Assembly: GCF_000577615.1 (NCBI RefSeq)
Contig: NZ_CBXX010000009.1
Coordinates: forward strand, 1 to 64,000
Direction: 5' to 3'
DNA length: 64,000 nucleotides
Origin: Herbaspirillum sp. RV1423
GTDB lineage: Bacteria; Pseudomonadota; Gammaproteobacteria; Burkholderiales; Burkholderiaceae_D
Position numbers and translations under genes: made by a program. Positions 7,779 to 17,558 of this stretch are shown here, in pieces. How positions within the stretch are numbered: position 1 is the stretch's first letter; each line of letters opens with the position of its first letter. The notes below the pieces were generated by a model. The model was not told the DNA's origin, did no database searches, and saw nothing but the letters and a program-made list of their open reading frames with translations.

Positions 7779-8867
7779 ATGACGAATCAAGCAAGTGTTG
7801 CGGAAACAAGCGGGAGCGCTGCACGGACAGGGAAAAAGGGCGCGGTCAAACTGAGCGTGTCGGCGCTGGTTGCGCTGGCCGTGATCGGCTATCTGATTTA
7901 CTGGTTCACGGAGGGACGTTATTGGGAGCACACGGACGACGCCTACGTCGGCGGCGACATCACGGTGATCGCGCCCAAGGTGGCGGGCAACATCGCGCAA
8001 GTGCTGGTCACCGATAACCAGCGCGTCAAAGCCGGCGACTTGCTGATCAAGATCGACGACCGCGATTACCGGGCAGTGCTGCTCAAACTCGATGCAGCCG
8101 TCCAGGCGCAGCAGGCAACGCTGGCCAACATCGACGCCGAGCGCCGTCTGCAGGAAGCCGTGATCGAGCAGAACAAGGCTGGAGTCGTTGCCAGCAACGC
8201 CGATGTGACGCGCACGCGCGACGACCAGACGCGCTATCAGAGCCTGTCGGCGAAAGCGGCCGTCTCGATCCAGAGCTTCCAGAAGGCCGATGCCGACTAC
8301 AAGCAGGCGGTCGCCAACGGCCAGAAGGTGCAAGCCGGCCTGATCGCAGCGCAACGCCAGCTCGACGTGCTCGCCACGCAAAAGCAGAAAGCGCAGGCGG
8401 CGCTGCAGCAGGCTGTCGCCGAACGCAACCTGGCCGAACTCAATGTCGCCTATACCGAACTGCGCGCGCCGGTCGACGGCGTGGTCGGCAACCGGCGCGC
8501 GCGCCTGGGCGCGTATGCGGCCACCGGCGCACAATTACTGTCGGTGGTGCCGGCGCAGGGCTTGTGGGTCGACGCCAACTTCAAGGAAAGCCAGATCGCC
8601 CGTTTCCAGCCCGGCATGGCGGTGAAGATCAAGGCCGACATCCTGCCCGGCGAGGTCTTCGAAGGCCATCTTGCCAGCATCGCGCCGGCGACCGGCGCCC
8701 AGTTCAGCATCCTGCCGGCGGAAAACGCCACCGGCAATTTCACCAAGATCGTCCAACGCGTGCCGGTGCGCATCCTGCTCGACGGCGAAGCGGCGCGACT
8801 GGGCAAGCTGCGGCCCGGCTTGTCGGTGACGGCGGAAGTCGATGAACGCCCGGCCAAGCGGAGCTGA
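7779..8867 (+). CDS. EmrA/HlyD-type efflux adaptor (pump 1)
   Basis: A 362-residue membrane-fusion protein. One N-terminal membrane helix (residues 25-43) is followed by HTDDAYVGGDITVIAPKVAGNI and a biotinyl-lipoyl half (VKAGDLLIKIDDRDY). A coiled-coil hairpin at about residues 95-200 comes next, then the second lipoyl half (LRAPVDGVVGNR) and a beta-barrel domain ending in VTAEVDERP. EmrA proteins link an inner-membrane MFS pump to an outer-membrane channel. It is followed after 2 bp by its emrB-like partner. The divergent NodT lipoprotein is the probable third component. Confidence 0.92.
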   Translation: MTNQASVAETSGSAARTGKKGAVKLSVSALVALAVIGYLIYWFTEGRYWEHTDDAYVGGDITVIAPKVAGNIAQVLVTDNQRVKAGDLLIKIDDRDYRAVLLKLDAAVQAQQATLANIDAERRLQEAVIEQNKAGVVASNADVTRTRDDQTRYQSLSAKAAVSIQSFQKADADYKQAVANGQKVQAGLIAAQRQLDVLATQKQKAQAALQQAVAERNLAELNVAYTELRAPVDGVVGNRRARLGAYAATGAQLLSVVPAQGLWVDANFKESQIARFQPGMAVKIKADILPGEVFEGHLASIAPATGAQFSILPAENATGNFTKIVQRVPVRILLDGEAARLGKLRPGLSVTAEVDERPAKRS

Positions 8868-8869
8868 GC

Positions 8870-10444
8870 ATGAGCGCCGCCGGAGTTTCCGCAGCCGAGT
8901 TGACGCAACGCGCCAAGATACTCGCCTTCGCCACGATGTGCGTTGGCATGTTCATCGCCTTGCTCGACATCCAGATCGTCTCGGCCTCGCTGGCCGACAT
9001 CGGCGGAGGCTTGTCGGCCGGCGCTGATGAAACCGCCTGGGTGCAGACCAGTTATCTGATCGCCGAGATCATCGTGATCCCGTTGTCAGGCTGGCTGTCG
9101 CGCGTAATGTCGACGCGCTGGCTGTTCAGCGCGTCGGCGGTCGGCTTCACTATTGCCAGCATGTTATGCGGCGTGGCGTGGGACATCAACAGCATGATCG
9201 CATTCCGCGCGCTGCAAGGTTTCCTCGGCGGGTCGATGATTCCGATGGTGTTCACGTCGGCGTTCTTTTACTTCTCCGGCCATCAGCGCGTGATCGCCGC
9301 CGCGACCGTGGGCGCGCTGTCATCGCTGGCGCCGACGCTGGGGCCGACCGTGGGCGGCTGGATCACCAGCAATTATTCATGGCACTGGCTGTTCTTCATC
9401 AACCTGGCGCCGGGGATTTTCGTGGCGGTGGTGGTGCCGATGCTGGTGCGCATCGACAAGCCGAATCTGTCGCTGCTCAAGGGCGCGGATTATTTCGGCA
9501 TGATCCTGCTGGCGACGAGTCTCGGTTGTCTTGAGTATTCGCTGGAAGAAGGGCCGCGCCTGGGCTGGATGGGTGACGAGGTGATCCGCACGACGGTGTG
9601 GATTTCCATCGTGGCCGGCGTCGGCTTCATCTGGCGCAGCCTGGTCTACGACAATCCGGTGGTCGACCTGCGCGCGCTCAAGGATCGCAATTTCGCGCTG
9701 GGCTGTTTCTTCTCTTTCGTCACCGGCATCGGCATCTTTTCGACGGTCTACCTGACGCCGGTGTTTCTCGCGCATGTGCGCGGTTTCAGCGCGCTTGACA
9801 TCGGATTGTCGATTTTCTCGACAGGCCTTTTCCAGGTCTGCTCGATTCCGTTGTACGCCTATTTTGCCCGCCGCATCGACCTGCGCTGGCTGATGATGTT
9901 CGGCATGAGTTGCTTTGCGCTGAGCATGTGGAACTTCACGCCGATCACGCACGACTGGGGCTGGCGCGAGTTGATGTTGCCGCAGGCCTTGCGCGGTTTC
10001 GCGCAGCAATTCGCGGTGGCGCCGGTGGTGACCCTGACGCTGGGAGCGCTGAAGCCGGAGCGCCTCAAGCTGGCCTCGGGCTTGTTCAACCTGATGCGCA
10101 ACCTCGGCGGCGCCATCGGCATCGCGGTCTGCGGCACGATCCTCAACGACCGCGCCAATTTGCATTTCCTGCGCCTGGCCGAACATCTCAACAGCACCAA
10201 CGAAGCGATGAACACTCTGATTCAGGGCAACGGCGCCAACTTGCTGGCGTGGGGACTGGACGGCGGCAGTGCACCGACGGCGGCCCTGCAGCAGTTGTGG
10301 CGCCTGACCATGCGCGAAGCGCAGACGCAGACTTTCGCCGACGCTTTCATGGCGGTGATGGCCTGCTTCCTGGTGGCGGTCGCGCTGGTGCCGCTGATGC
10401 GCAAGGTGGGAGCGCCGGCAGCGCCGTCAGCCGACGCGCACTAA
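8870..10444 (+). CDS. DHA2-family MFS drug efflux permease, EmrB/QacA type (pump 1)
   Basis: A 524-residue permease with about 14 membrane helices. Typical DHA2 signatures are present: FIALLDIQIVSASLADIGGGLSAG in helix 1 (motif D1), a WVQTSYLIAEIIVIPL helix, RALQGFLGGSMIPM, and motif C-like APTLGPTVGGWI. DHA2 pumps export drugs and lipophilic compounds in exchange for protons. It starts 2 bp after the emrA-like stop (coupled translation) and overlaps the convergent MpaB-like gene by 4 bp at its 3' end. The substrate is unknown, but the shared operator-like sites connect it to the SDR-HxlR operon. Confidence 0.93.
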   Translation: MSAAGVSAAELTQRAKILAFATMCVGMFIALLDIQIVSASLADIGGGLSAGADETAWVQTSYLIAEIIVIPLSGWLSRVMSTRWLFSASAVGFTIASMLCGVAWDINSMIAFRALQGFLGGSMIPMVFTSAFFYFSGHQRVIAAATVGALSSLAPTLGPTVGGWITSNYSWHWLFFINLAPGIFVAVVVPMLVRIDKPNLSLLKGADYFGMILLATSLGCLEYSLEEGPRLGWMGDEVIRTTVWISIVAGVGFIWRSLVYDNPVVDLRALKDRNFALGCFFSFVTGIGIFSTVYLTPVFLAHVRGFSALDIGLSIFSTGLFQVCSIPLYAYFARRIDLRWLMMFGMSCFALSMWNFTPITHDWGWRELMLPQALRGFAQQFAVAPVVTLTLGALKPERLKLASGLFNLMRNLGGAIGIAVCGTILNDRANLHFLRLAEHLNSTNEAMNTLIQGNGANLLAWGLDGGSAPTAALQQLWRLTMREAQTQTFADAFMAVMACFLVAVALVPLMRKVGAPAAPSADAH

Positions 10445-11328
10445 GCGCCGGTCACGCGCTGGCGAGCCAATTGGGCGGAACTTTGCCGCACCGCCCAGCG
10501 CACCGGTTTGGCTGCGACCGCAACGGCCTGATGCAGGATCGCCTGTTGCAAAGGCCGTAAGGCCTTCACGCCCAGTTGCTGCTTGGCCCAGTCCGGCAGC
10601 AAATCCACGCCGGCATGCATCATCAAGCGCGTCCAAGGCACCGCCAGCGCATGCGGCGAAGGCGCATTCATCACCAGCCCCAGCGTCTTCAGCGTGCGTT
10701 CTTCGCAGCGTAACTGAGGGCGCATGTTTTCTATATACTCCTGCATGTCTGCCAGGTTGCGTGGCACATTCCTTGCTCCCAATTTTTGTGCAATCAGGGC
10801 GATTTCGTCGAGATATTGGTTCTGACGTTCGGGGCTGAACGCGGGATGGCGATAGCGCACATAGGCACGCAGGAAACTCGATACTTCCGCCGCATGCACC
10901 CAGGTCAGCAATTCCGGATCGTCCGCCGCATAGACGCGCCCGTCTGCGGCAACGCCGCGCACAGCGCCGTGGATATGGCGCACGCGCGCGATCAGCCGCT
11001 CGGCATCGGCGCTGCTGCCGTAGGTGGTCCCCGCAATGAATTGCGCGGTGCGCCGCAGGCGTCCAAGCATGTCTTGCTGAAATGTGGAATGATCCCAGAC
11101 GCCGGCCAGCGGCAACGGATGCAGCATCTGCAATAACAGCGCGCTGACGCCGCCGATCAGCATGGCGGTAAAGTCGCTGTGCACTTGCCAGCAGGCTGAC
11201 GCCGGACCGAACAGCCCGGGGTCGCCCTTGGGCAGGCGGAAGTCCGGACTGCCCGGCGGCCGGCTGATACCGATGACGCTGGCCTCGATACGGGTGCGCA
11301 AGGCTTCCATGGGATGTCGTGGTGGCAT
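10441..11328 (-). CDS. MpaB-like oxygenase family protein (DUF2236)
   Basis: A protein of about 295 residues of the DUF2236 / latex-oxygenase-like family. Recognisable parts are GDPGLFGPASACWQVHSDF, the helix GGVSALLLQMLHPLPLAGVWDHS, then RLRRTAQFIAGTTYGSSADAE and VHAAEVSSFLRAYVRY. The family includes MpaB and the b-type haem rubber oxygenases, in which conserved histidines bind haem; the histidines in MLHP and WVHA are candidates here. The physiological reaction of bacterial members is mostly unknown. Three possible starts exist (TTG 11388, ATG 11328, ATG 11310), none with a good ribosome site. The TTG would add 20 residues. Confidence 0.78.
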   Translation of the reverse strand: MPPRHPMEALRTRIEASVIGISRPPGSPDFRLPKGDPGLFGPASACWQVHSDFTAMLIGGVSALLLQMLHPLPLAGVWDHSTFQQDMLGRLRRTAQFIAGTTYGSSADAERLIARVRHIHGAVRGVAADGRVYAADDPELLTWVHAAEVSSFLRAYVRYRHPAFSPERQNQYLDEIALIAQKLGARNVPRNLADMQEYIENMRPQLRCEERTLKTLGLVMNAPSPHALAVPWTRLMMHAGVDLLPDWAKQQLGVKALRPLQQAILHQAVAVAAKPVRWAVRQSSAQLARQRVTGA

Positions 11329-11474
11329 GAGGTTGAAATGGTAAGGCTTTTGTGGGTCGGCTGCAGAAAGACGGCAATATAAAGGCAATAAGGGCGGAAA
11401 AGGCCCCGTGATAGTAGCTTTGCAGAAAATTATTCTGAGTATAATTAAAGTCTCACTTCAGGGAACCAACGTTC

Positions 11475-14400
11475 ATGTCCATGGTCGAGCTGGCGCTACG
11501 TCGCCCTTACACCTTTATTGTGATGGCGATGCTGATCGTGCTGTCAACGCCGCTGGTCCTCATGAAAATGGCGACCGATATTTTCCCGGAAATCAATATT
11601 CCGGTGATCAGCATCATCTGGAACTACAACGGCCTGTCGGCCGAGGAAATGGGCCGCCGCATCTCGGCGCAGAATGAGCGCGGCCTGACCACGGTGGTCA
11701 GCGACATCGAGCACATCGAATCGCAATCGCTGGCCGGCGTCGCCGTCATCAAGGTATTCTTCCAGCCTAACGCCAACATCCAGAACGCCATCGCCCAGGT
11801 GGTCGCTTCGGTGCAATCGCAATTGCGCCAACTGCCGCCGGGCATTACGCCGCCGCTGGTGATCAAGTATTCGGCCTCCAGCATTCCGGTCATGCAACTG
11901 GCCTTGTCGAGTCCGACCTTGCCCGAGCAATCGCTGTTCGATACGGCCATCAACACCTTGCGTCCGCAACTGATCACGATACCCGGCGTCGCGGTGCCGT
12001 ATCCGTACGGCGGCAAGAGCCGCCTGATCTCGGTCGACCTCGACACGCAGGCGATGCAGGCGCGCGGCCTGTCGCCGGTCGACGTGGTCAACGCCATCAA
12101 TGCGCAAAACCTGATCCTGCCGTCCGGCACCGCCAAGTTCGGCGCCACGGAATATAGCGTCAAGATGAACGGTTCGCCTGAAGCGGTGGCGGGCCTCAAC
12201 GACCTGCCGGTGCGCACCAGCGGCGGCGCCACCACGTATATCAAGGACGTGGCCTACGTGCGCGACGGCTTCTCGCCGCAAACCAATGTGGTGCGCCAGG
12301 ACGGCGTGCGCGGCGTCCTGCTGTCGGTGCTGAAAAACGGCGGCGCGTCGACGCTGGACATCGTCAACAACCTGCGCGCGCTGCTGCCGCAGGCGCAGCA
12401 GACCATGCCGTCGGACGTCAAGATCACGCCGCTGTTCGACCAGTCGCTGTTCGTCAAGGCGGCGGTCAAGGGCGTGGTCGCCGAAGCGCTGATCGCCGCC
12501 GGCCTGACGGCCGCGATGGTGCTGCTGTTCCTGGGCAACTGGCGCAGCACGCTGATCATCGGCCTGACCATCCCGCTGTCGATCCTGGCCTCGATCCTGG
12601 TGCTGTACATGCTCGGCGAGACGCTCAACCTGATGACGCTGGGGGGGCTGGCGCTCTCGGTCGGCATCCTGGTCGACCAGGCCATCGTGACCATCGAAAA
12701 CATCGAGCGTCACATGCATATGGGTAAGCCGCTGCATGACGCCATCATCGTCGGCGCCGGCGAAATCGGCGTGCCGGCGTTCGTTTCGACCGTGTGTATC
12801 TGTATCGTGTTCGTGCCGATGTTCTTCCTGTCCGGCGTGGCGCGCTTCCTGTTCGTGCCGCTGGCCGAAGCGGTGGTGTTTGCGATGGCGGCGTCCTATA
12901 TCCTGTCGCGGACGCTGGTGCCGACGCTGGTGATGCTGTTGATGGGCAATGCGCATGGCGATGACGGCGGCAAGCCCAGCCTGCTGCAACGCGTGTACCG
13001 CGGCTTCGACAGTCGTTTCGAGCGCGTGCGCCGCGCCTACACGCTGGTGCTGTCGTCGCTGCTCTCGCACCGCCGCCGCTTCGCGCTGGCCTTCCTCGGT
13101 TTCTGCCTGCTGTCCTGCCTGCTGTACCCTTTCCTCGGGCGCGACTTCTTCCCCAACGTCGACGGCGGTCAGATCCGCCTGCACATGCGCATGCCGACCG
13201 GCACCCGCATCGAGGAGACCGCACGTGCCGCCGACCAGGTGGAGGCGGCCATCCGCGAAATGATCCCGGCGGAGGAGCTGGAAACCATCCTCGACAACAT
13301 CGGCGTGCCCAACAGCGGCATCAACCTGTCATATAGCAACGCCGGCACCATCGGCACGCTCGACGGCGAGATCCTGATGTCGCTGCGTGAAGGCCATCGC
13401 CCCACCGAACGATTGGTCAGCATGCTGCGCGCCGAACTGCCCAAGCGCTTCCCCGGCATCGAATTCTTTTTCCAGCCGGCCGACATCGTCACGCAGATCC
13501 TGAACTTCGGTCTTCCCGCTGCGATCGACGTCCAGTTCACCGGACAGAATATGGAAGCGAATGCCGCGCTGGCCGCGGAGCTGACCAAGCAGATCCGCCA
13601 GATTCCGGGCGCGGTGGACGCGCACGTCCATCAACGCCTGGATGGGCCGAGCCTCGACATGCGGATGGACCGCACGCGGCTGCAGCAATTCGGTCTGTCG
13701 GCGGCCAACGTCGGCCAGAACGTGCTGATCGCCTTGTCCGGCAGCTCGCAGACGGCGCCGGCCTTCTGGCTTAATCCGCAGAATGGCGTGGTCTACAACA
13801 TTGCGGTGCAGTCGCCGCAATACCGTGTCGATTCGCTCGACGCGTTGCTCAATATTCCGGTTGGTGCCGGCGGCGCGGCTGCCGTTGCCGCTGGCGCCCA
13901 GAGCAACACCCAATTGCTGGGCAACCTGGTGGAAGTCACGCCGGGCAAGCAATTGGCAGTCGCGTCGCGTTACAACATCCTGCCCGCCATCGACGTCTAT
14001 GTCAGCGTGCAGGGCACCGACCTGGCGACCGTCGCCGGCAAGGTCGAAAAGCTGGTCGCAGAGATGCGTCCGAAACTGTCGCGCGGCAGCCAGATCGTCG
14101 TGCGCGGGCAGGTGCAGACCATGCAGTCTTCCTTCATCGGCCTGGGCGTCGGCCTGGCGATGGCGATCGTGCTGGTGTACCTGCTGGTGGTGGTCAACTT
14201 CCAGTCATGGATCGATGCCGCCATCATCATCGCCGCCTTGCCGGCCGCATTGGCGGGGATCGCCTGGATGCTGTTCATCACCGGGACCACGCTGTCCGTG
14301 CCGGCGCTGACCGGCGCCATCATGACCATGGGGGTGGCGACCGCCAACAGTATCCTGATCGTCTCGTTCGCGCGCCAGCGCAAGGACGAGGGCGCCACGC

Positions 14401-14693
14401 CGCTGGCCGCCGCGTTGGAATCGGGCGCCACGCGCATCCGTCCGGTGCTGATGACGGCGCTGGCGATGATCATCGGCATGATCCCGATGGCGCTGGGCCT
14501 GGGCGAAGGCGCCGAGCAGAATGCGCCGCTCGGCCGCGCCGTGATCGGCGGCCTCATCTTCGCTACCGTGTCGACTTTATTTTTCGTTCCCGTCGTGTTT
14601 GCGGGCGTTCATCAACGGCTGGCGCGCCGTCAAGAAGCACGCCGCCATCGCACGCCGGCAGAGGGTGGTACACATCAGCCGCAACAGCCGTAA
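11475..14693 (+). CDS. RND efflux permease (HAE1/AcrB-like), inner membrane
   Basis: A 1072-residue RND transporter, first gene of a permease-adaptor-OMF operon. It starts with the typical first helix (ALRRPYTFIVMAMLIVL) and has two large periplasmic loops and 12 expected helices. In helix 4 the usual Asp-Asp proton pair is Asp401-Gln402 (LVDQAIVTIEN). In helix 10 the AcrB lysine position is alanine (GVATANSIL, Ala957). The helix-11 arginine and threonine (RIRPVLMTA) are kept. So the proton relay differs from AcrB, as it does in several RND subgroups. AGGGAA precedes the ATG, and TATAAT at 11440-11445 is a likely -10 box. No regulator is adjacent. Confidence 0.93.
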   Translation: MSMVELALRRPYTFIVMAMLIVLSTPLVLMKMATDIFPEINIPVISIIWNYNGLSAEEMGRRISAQNERGLTTVVSDIEHIESQSLAGVAVIKVFFQPNANIQNAIAQVVASVQSQLRQLPPGITPPLVIKYSASSIPVMQLALSSPTLPEQSLFDTAINTLRPQLITIPGVAVPYPYGGKSRLISVDLDTQAMQARGLSPVDVVNAINAQNLILPSGTAKFGATEYSVKMNGSPEAVAGLNDLPVRTSGGATTYIKDVAYVRDGFSPQTNVVRQDGVRGVLLSVLKNGGASTLDIVNNLRALLPQAQQTMPSDVKITPLFDQSLFVKAAVKGVVAEALIAAGLTAAMVLLFLGNWRSTLIIGLTIPLSILASILVLYMLGETLNLMTLGGLALSVGILVDQAIVTIENIERHMHMGKPLHDAIIVGAGEIGVPAFVSTVCICIVFVPMFFLSGVARFLFVPLAEAVVFAMAASYILSRTLVPTLVMLLMGNAHGDDGGKPSLLQRVYRGFDSRFERVRRAYTLVLSSLLSHRRRFALAFLGFCLLSCLLYPFLGRDFFPNVDGGQIRLHMRMPTGTRIEETARAADQVEAAIREMIPAEELETILDNIGVPNSGINLSYSNAGTIGTLDGEILMSLREGHRPTERLVSMLRAELPKRFPGIEFFFQPADIVTQILNFGLPAAIDVQFTGQNMEANAALAAELTKQIRQIPGAVDAHVHQRLDGPSLDMRMDRTRLQQFGLSAANVGQNVLIALSGSSQTAPAFWLNPQNGVVYNIAVQSPQYRVDSLDALLNIPVGAGGAAAVAAGAQSNTQLLGNLVEVTPGKQLAVASRYNILPAIDVYVSVQGTDLATVAGKVEKLVAEMRPKLSRGSQIVVRGQVQTMQSSFIGLGVGLAMAIVLVYLLVVVNFQSWIDAAIIIAALPAALAGIAWMLFITGTTLSVPALTGAIMTMGVATANSILIVSFARQRKDEGATPLAAALESGATRIRPVLMTALAMIIGMIPMALGLGEGAEQNAPLGRAVIGGLIFATVSTLFFVPVVFAGVHQRLARRQEARRHRTPAEGGTHQPQQP

Positions 14694-14709
14694 CAGGAGA
14701 TTTGAAGCA

Positions 14710-15963
14710 ATGTCGCAAGAACGTCATTCCCAGCTCGGCATCCATCCTCTCGATCCGGGCGAGGCAGGAGAACTGTTGAAGCGCCGGCAGATCGTGCGTC
14801 GCACCAGAATCGTTGTGATCGTCGTCATGCTGCTGCTGGCGGCCGGCGCTGCACGCACCGTCGTCAGCCGCGTGTTCAATGCGCGCGAGCTGGAAGCCGG
14901 CACCGTCGAGCGCGCCAGGCAATATGTCAAGACCGCCACCGTCAACAGCAGCGGCGCGAGCCAGACGCTGTCCTTGCCCGGCACCCTGCAAGGCTATGTG
15001 CAGTCGCCGATCTCGGCGCGCGCCGGCGGTTATCTGAAGCGCTGGTACAAGGACATCGGCAGCCGCGTCGAAAAGGGCGAGCTGCTGGCCGAACTCGATA
15101 CGCCGGAAACCGATCAGCAACTGTCGCAGGCCATCGCCGCACGCCAGCAGGCCGCCTCCAGCCTCGATCTGGCCAAAAGTACCGTTGATCGCTGGGAAGC
15201 GCTGCGCAAGAAAGACGCCGTCTCGCAACAGGAACTCGATGAACGCCGCAGCGCCTTCGCACAGGCCGGCTCCAACCTTGCCGCCGCCGACGCCAATGTC
15301 GGACGCCTGCGTCAGGTGGAAGGTTTCAAACGCATCGTCGCGCCGTTCGCCGGCGTGATCACGCGCCGCAACGTCGACGTCGGCGATCTGGTCGATCCGG
15401 GTTCGGGCGGCGGCGCGGCGCGCGCGCTGTTCATGTTGTCGCAGACCGATCCGCTGCGCGTCTACGTCAACGTGCCGCAGTCCTACGCCAATCTGGTCAA
15501 GCAAGGTCAGAAGGTCGTCGTCACGCAGACTGAATTGCGCGGCCAGAAGTTCGAAGGCAAGGTGGCGCGCACCGCTGCTTCCATCGACACGACCACCCGC
15601 TCGATGCAGGTCGAAGTGGCGCTGCCCAATCCGGACGGTATCCTGTTGCCGGGCGCTTTCGTCCAGGTCGCGTTGCCGCTCAAGCCCAGCGGCGCGCTGG
15701 TTGTTTCCACCGACACCTTGCTGTTCCGCCGCGACGGCACGCTGGTGGCGACGGTCGACGCCGGCAACCGGGTACGTCTCAAACGCGTGCAGATCGGCCG
15801 CAATTTCGGCCAGACCGTGGAAGTGCTGGACGGCATCAGCGGCAACGAGCGCCTGATCCTGAATCCGTCGGACTCCGTGGCCGAAGGCGATGAAGTCGCT
15901 TTCGCCACCGAGGCGCAACCGAAGCCGGCCGCCAAGCCGCCTGCCGAGCAAGGCAAGTCGTGA
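14710..15963 (+). CDS. RND periplasmic adaptor (membrane-fusion protein)
   Basis: A 417-residue HlyD-like adaptor. One N-terminal membrane anchor (about residues 33-50, IVVIVVMLLLAAGAA) is followed by a periplasmic lipoyl domain (SPISARAGGYLKRWYKDIGSRVEKGELLAEL), an alpha-hairpin, and beta-barrel and membrane-proximal domains (QTDPLRVYVNVPQ, DTLLFRRDGTLVATVD). The ATG at 14710 follows ACAGGAGATTTG, a good ribosome site, so longer upstream starts are rejected. It lies 16 bp after the permease gene, and its stop overlaps the next start as TGATG. It bridges the permease and the outer-membrane lipoprotein. Confidence 0.92.
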   Translation: MSQERHSQLGIHPLDPGEAGELLKRRQIVRRTRIVVIVVMLLLAAGAARTVVSRVFNARELEAGTVERARQYVKTATVNSSGASQTLSLPGTLQGYVQSPISARAGGYLKRWYKDIGSRVEKGELLAELDTPETDQQLSQAIAARQQAASSLDLAKSTVDRWEALRKKDAVSQQELDERRSAFAQAGSNLAAADANVGRLRQVEGFKRIVAPFAGVITRRNVDVGDLVDPGSGGGAARALFMLSQTDPLRVYVNVPQSYANLVKQGQKVVVTQTELRGQKFEGKVARTAASIDTTTRSMQVEVALPNPDGILLPGAFVQVALPLKPSGALVVSTDTLLFRRDGTLVATVDAGNRVRLKRVQIGRNFGQTVEVLDGISGNERLILNPSDSVAEGDEVAFATEAQPKPAAKPPAEQGKS

Positions 15964-17396
15964 TGAAGCTGCGTCCTCTCGTTCTGACCGCCATCGCAGC
16001 CGCTGCGCTGGCCGGCTGCGCGGCCGGCCCCAACTACCGCAAGCCCGATGTCGACATGCCGGTGAGCTGGCAGCTCGACGCGCCGTGGCGGCAAAGCACG
16101 CCCAGCGACGACCAGGCCAAGGGCGCATGGTGGGAGCGTTTCGGCGATGCTCAACTGAATGCCTTGCAAGAAAAGGCGATGCAAGACAACCAGACGCTGG
16201 CCATCGCCAGCGCTCGCCTGATGCAAGCCCGCGCCGCCGCCAACGCCACTTCGGCCGGCATGTTCCCGCAAGTCGGCGTCGGCGCGCGCGCGTCGCGTCT
16301 GCGCATTTCCGGCAACCGGCCGCTGACCAACTACAACTCGCCTAATTTCTCGACGGTGCAGAGCGACTTCGCGCTCGGTCTGAACGTCAATTATGAGGTC
16401 GACCTGTTTGGCCGCGTGCAGCGCAGCGTCGAAGGTGCTCGCGCCTCGGCCCAGCAGTCGGCTTCCGACCTGCAAAACACGCGTTTGCTGTTGAGCGCCG
16501 AACTGGCCTCCAGTTATTTCAACCTGCGCGAGCTGGACGTCGAACTCGACGTGCTGTCGCGTTCCATCGATCTGCAAAGGAAAGCGCTCGAACTGGCGAC
16601 CTCGCGCCATGATCTGGGTGCCACCTCAGGTCTTGATGTCGCCCAGCAGCAAGCGCTGCTCGACACCACGCTGACCCAGGTCGACGTGCTGCGCAAGGCG
16701 CGCTCGCAATATGAGCACGCCATCGCGACACTGGTCGGGACGCCGGCGCCCAGCTTTTCGCTGCCGTCGGCGCTGGTGCCGATGACGCCGCCGGCGGTGC
16801 CGGTCGGCGTGCCGTCCGATCTGCTGGAGCGCCGTCCCGACATTGCCGCAGCCGAACGCGCGATGGCCGCCGCCAATGCGCAGATCGGCGTGGCCAGCGC
16901 GGCGTTCTATCCGAGCATCATGCTGGCGCCTTCTTACGGCGTCGACAGCCGTTCCTTCGGTGCCTTGTTCGATGCGCCCAGCGTGCTGTGGTCGCTGGGC
17001 GTGTCGGCCACGCAGACGCTGTTCGACGGCGGCCGCATCAGCGCCGGCGTCGATTTCGCCAAGGGCGGGTATGAAGCCTCGGTGGCCAATTACCGCCGTG
17101 TGGTGCTGACCGCCATGCAGGAAGTGGAAGACGGCATCACCGGCATCGCCGCGCTGGACCGCGCCTATACGCAATCGCAGGCTGCCATCGTCAGTGCGCG
17201 CCGCGTACTGGACCTGGCCGACAGCCGTTACGTTGGCGGCGTCGCGACATATCTGGATGTGATCACGGCGCAGCAATCCTTGCTCAACAGCGAACGCCAG
17301 GCGGCGCAACTGATGGGTCAGCGCATGCTGACGTCGGTATTCCTGATCAAGGCGCTGGGCGGCGACTGGCCGGACGCCAGGATGGCACTCAAGTAG
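15963..17396 (+). CDS. NodT-type outer-membrane efflux lipoprotein (RND pump)
   Basis: A 477-residue outer-membrane factor. The signal peptide ends in ALAGC (Cys20), followed by AAGPNYRKPDVDMP, the NodT hallmark. The body has two TolC-like halves, with LGLNVNYEVDLFGRVQRSVEGA, ERRPDIAAAERAMAAANAQIG and GGVATYLDVITAQQSLLNSER. Its ATG overlaps the adaptor stop codon (TGATG), so translation is coupled. It completes the RND tripartite pump. A GC-rich hairpin follows at 17415-17442. Confidence 0.93.
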   Translation: MKLRPLVLTAIAAAALAGCAAGPNYRKPDVDMPVSWQLDAPWRQSTPSDDQAKGAWWERFGDAQLNALQEKAMQDNQTLAIASARLMQARAAANATSAGMFPQVGVGARASRLRISGNRPLTNYNSPNFSTVQSDFALGLNVNYEVDLFGRVQRSVEGARASAQQSASDLQNTRLLLSAELASSYFNLRELDVELDVLSRSIDLQRKALELATSRHDLGATSGLDVAQQQALLDTTLTQVDVLRKARSQYEHAIATLVGTPAPSFSLPSALVPMTPPAVPVGVPSDLLERRPDIAAAERAMAAANAQIGVASAAFYPSIMLAPSYGVDSRSFGALFDAPSVLWSLGVSATQTLFDGGRISAGVDFAKGGYEASVANYRRVVLTAMQEVEDGITGIAALDRAYTQSQAAIVSARRVLDLADSRYVGGVATYLDVITAQQSLLNSERQAAQLMGQRMLTSVFLIKALGGDWPDARMALK

Positions 17397-17414
17397 CGTC
17401 GGCAAACATATTCG

Positions 17415-17442
17415 CCGGAACCGGCCGCCTCTCCGGTTCCGG
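17415..17442 (+). terminator. hairpin after the RND operon
   Basis: CCGGAACCGG (17415-17424) pairs perfectly with CCGGTTCCGG (17433-17442) across an 8-base loop, 18 bp after the OMF stop. There is only a short, broken T tract after it, so termination is likely but not textbook. Confidence 0.5.
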
Positions 17443-17539
17443 TTCCAATTGCGCTTTCGGCGGGCGGCGGCTGCGCAATGCATGTTGCCGGATGTGACTC
17501 AACGTAAATTTTTGTCTCAAATTTGTAACAATTTATTCA

Positions 17540-17558
17540 AATAATAACGATTATCACC
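17540..17558 (+). promoter_or_regulatory. Fur box upstream of the siderophore receptor
   Basis: AATAATAACGATTATCACC matches the 19-bp Fur consensus (GATAATGATAATCATTATC) at 12 positions by hand count. It lies about 225 bp before the TonB receptor start, inside the 388-bp gap after the RND operon. Iron repression by Fur is the expected control for such a receptor. Confidence 0.6.

Noticed and set aside
11544-13184. A 546-codon frame antisense to the RND permease.
   Set aside because: Composition is His/Arg/Gln-rich, as expected for a GC-rich antisense frame; the permease motifs are clear on the other strand.
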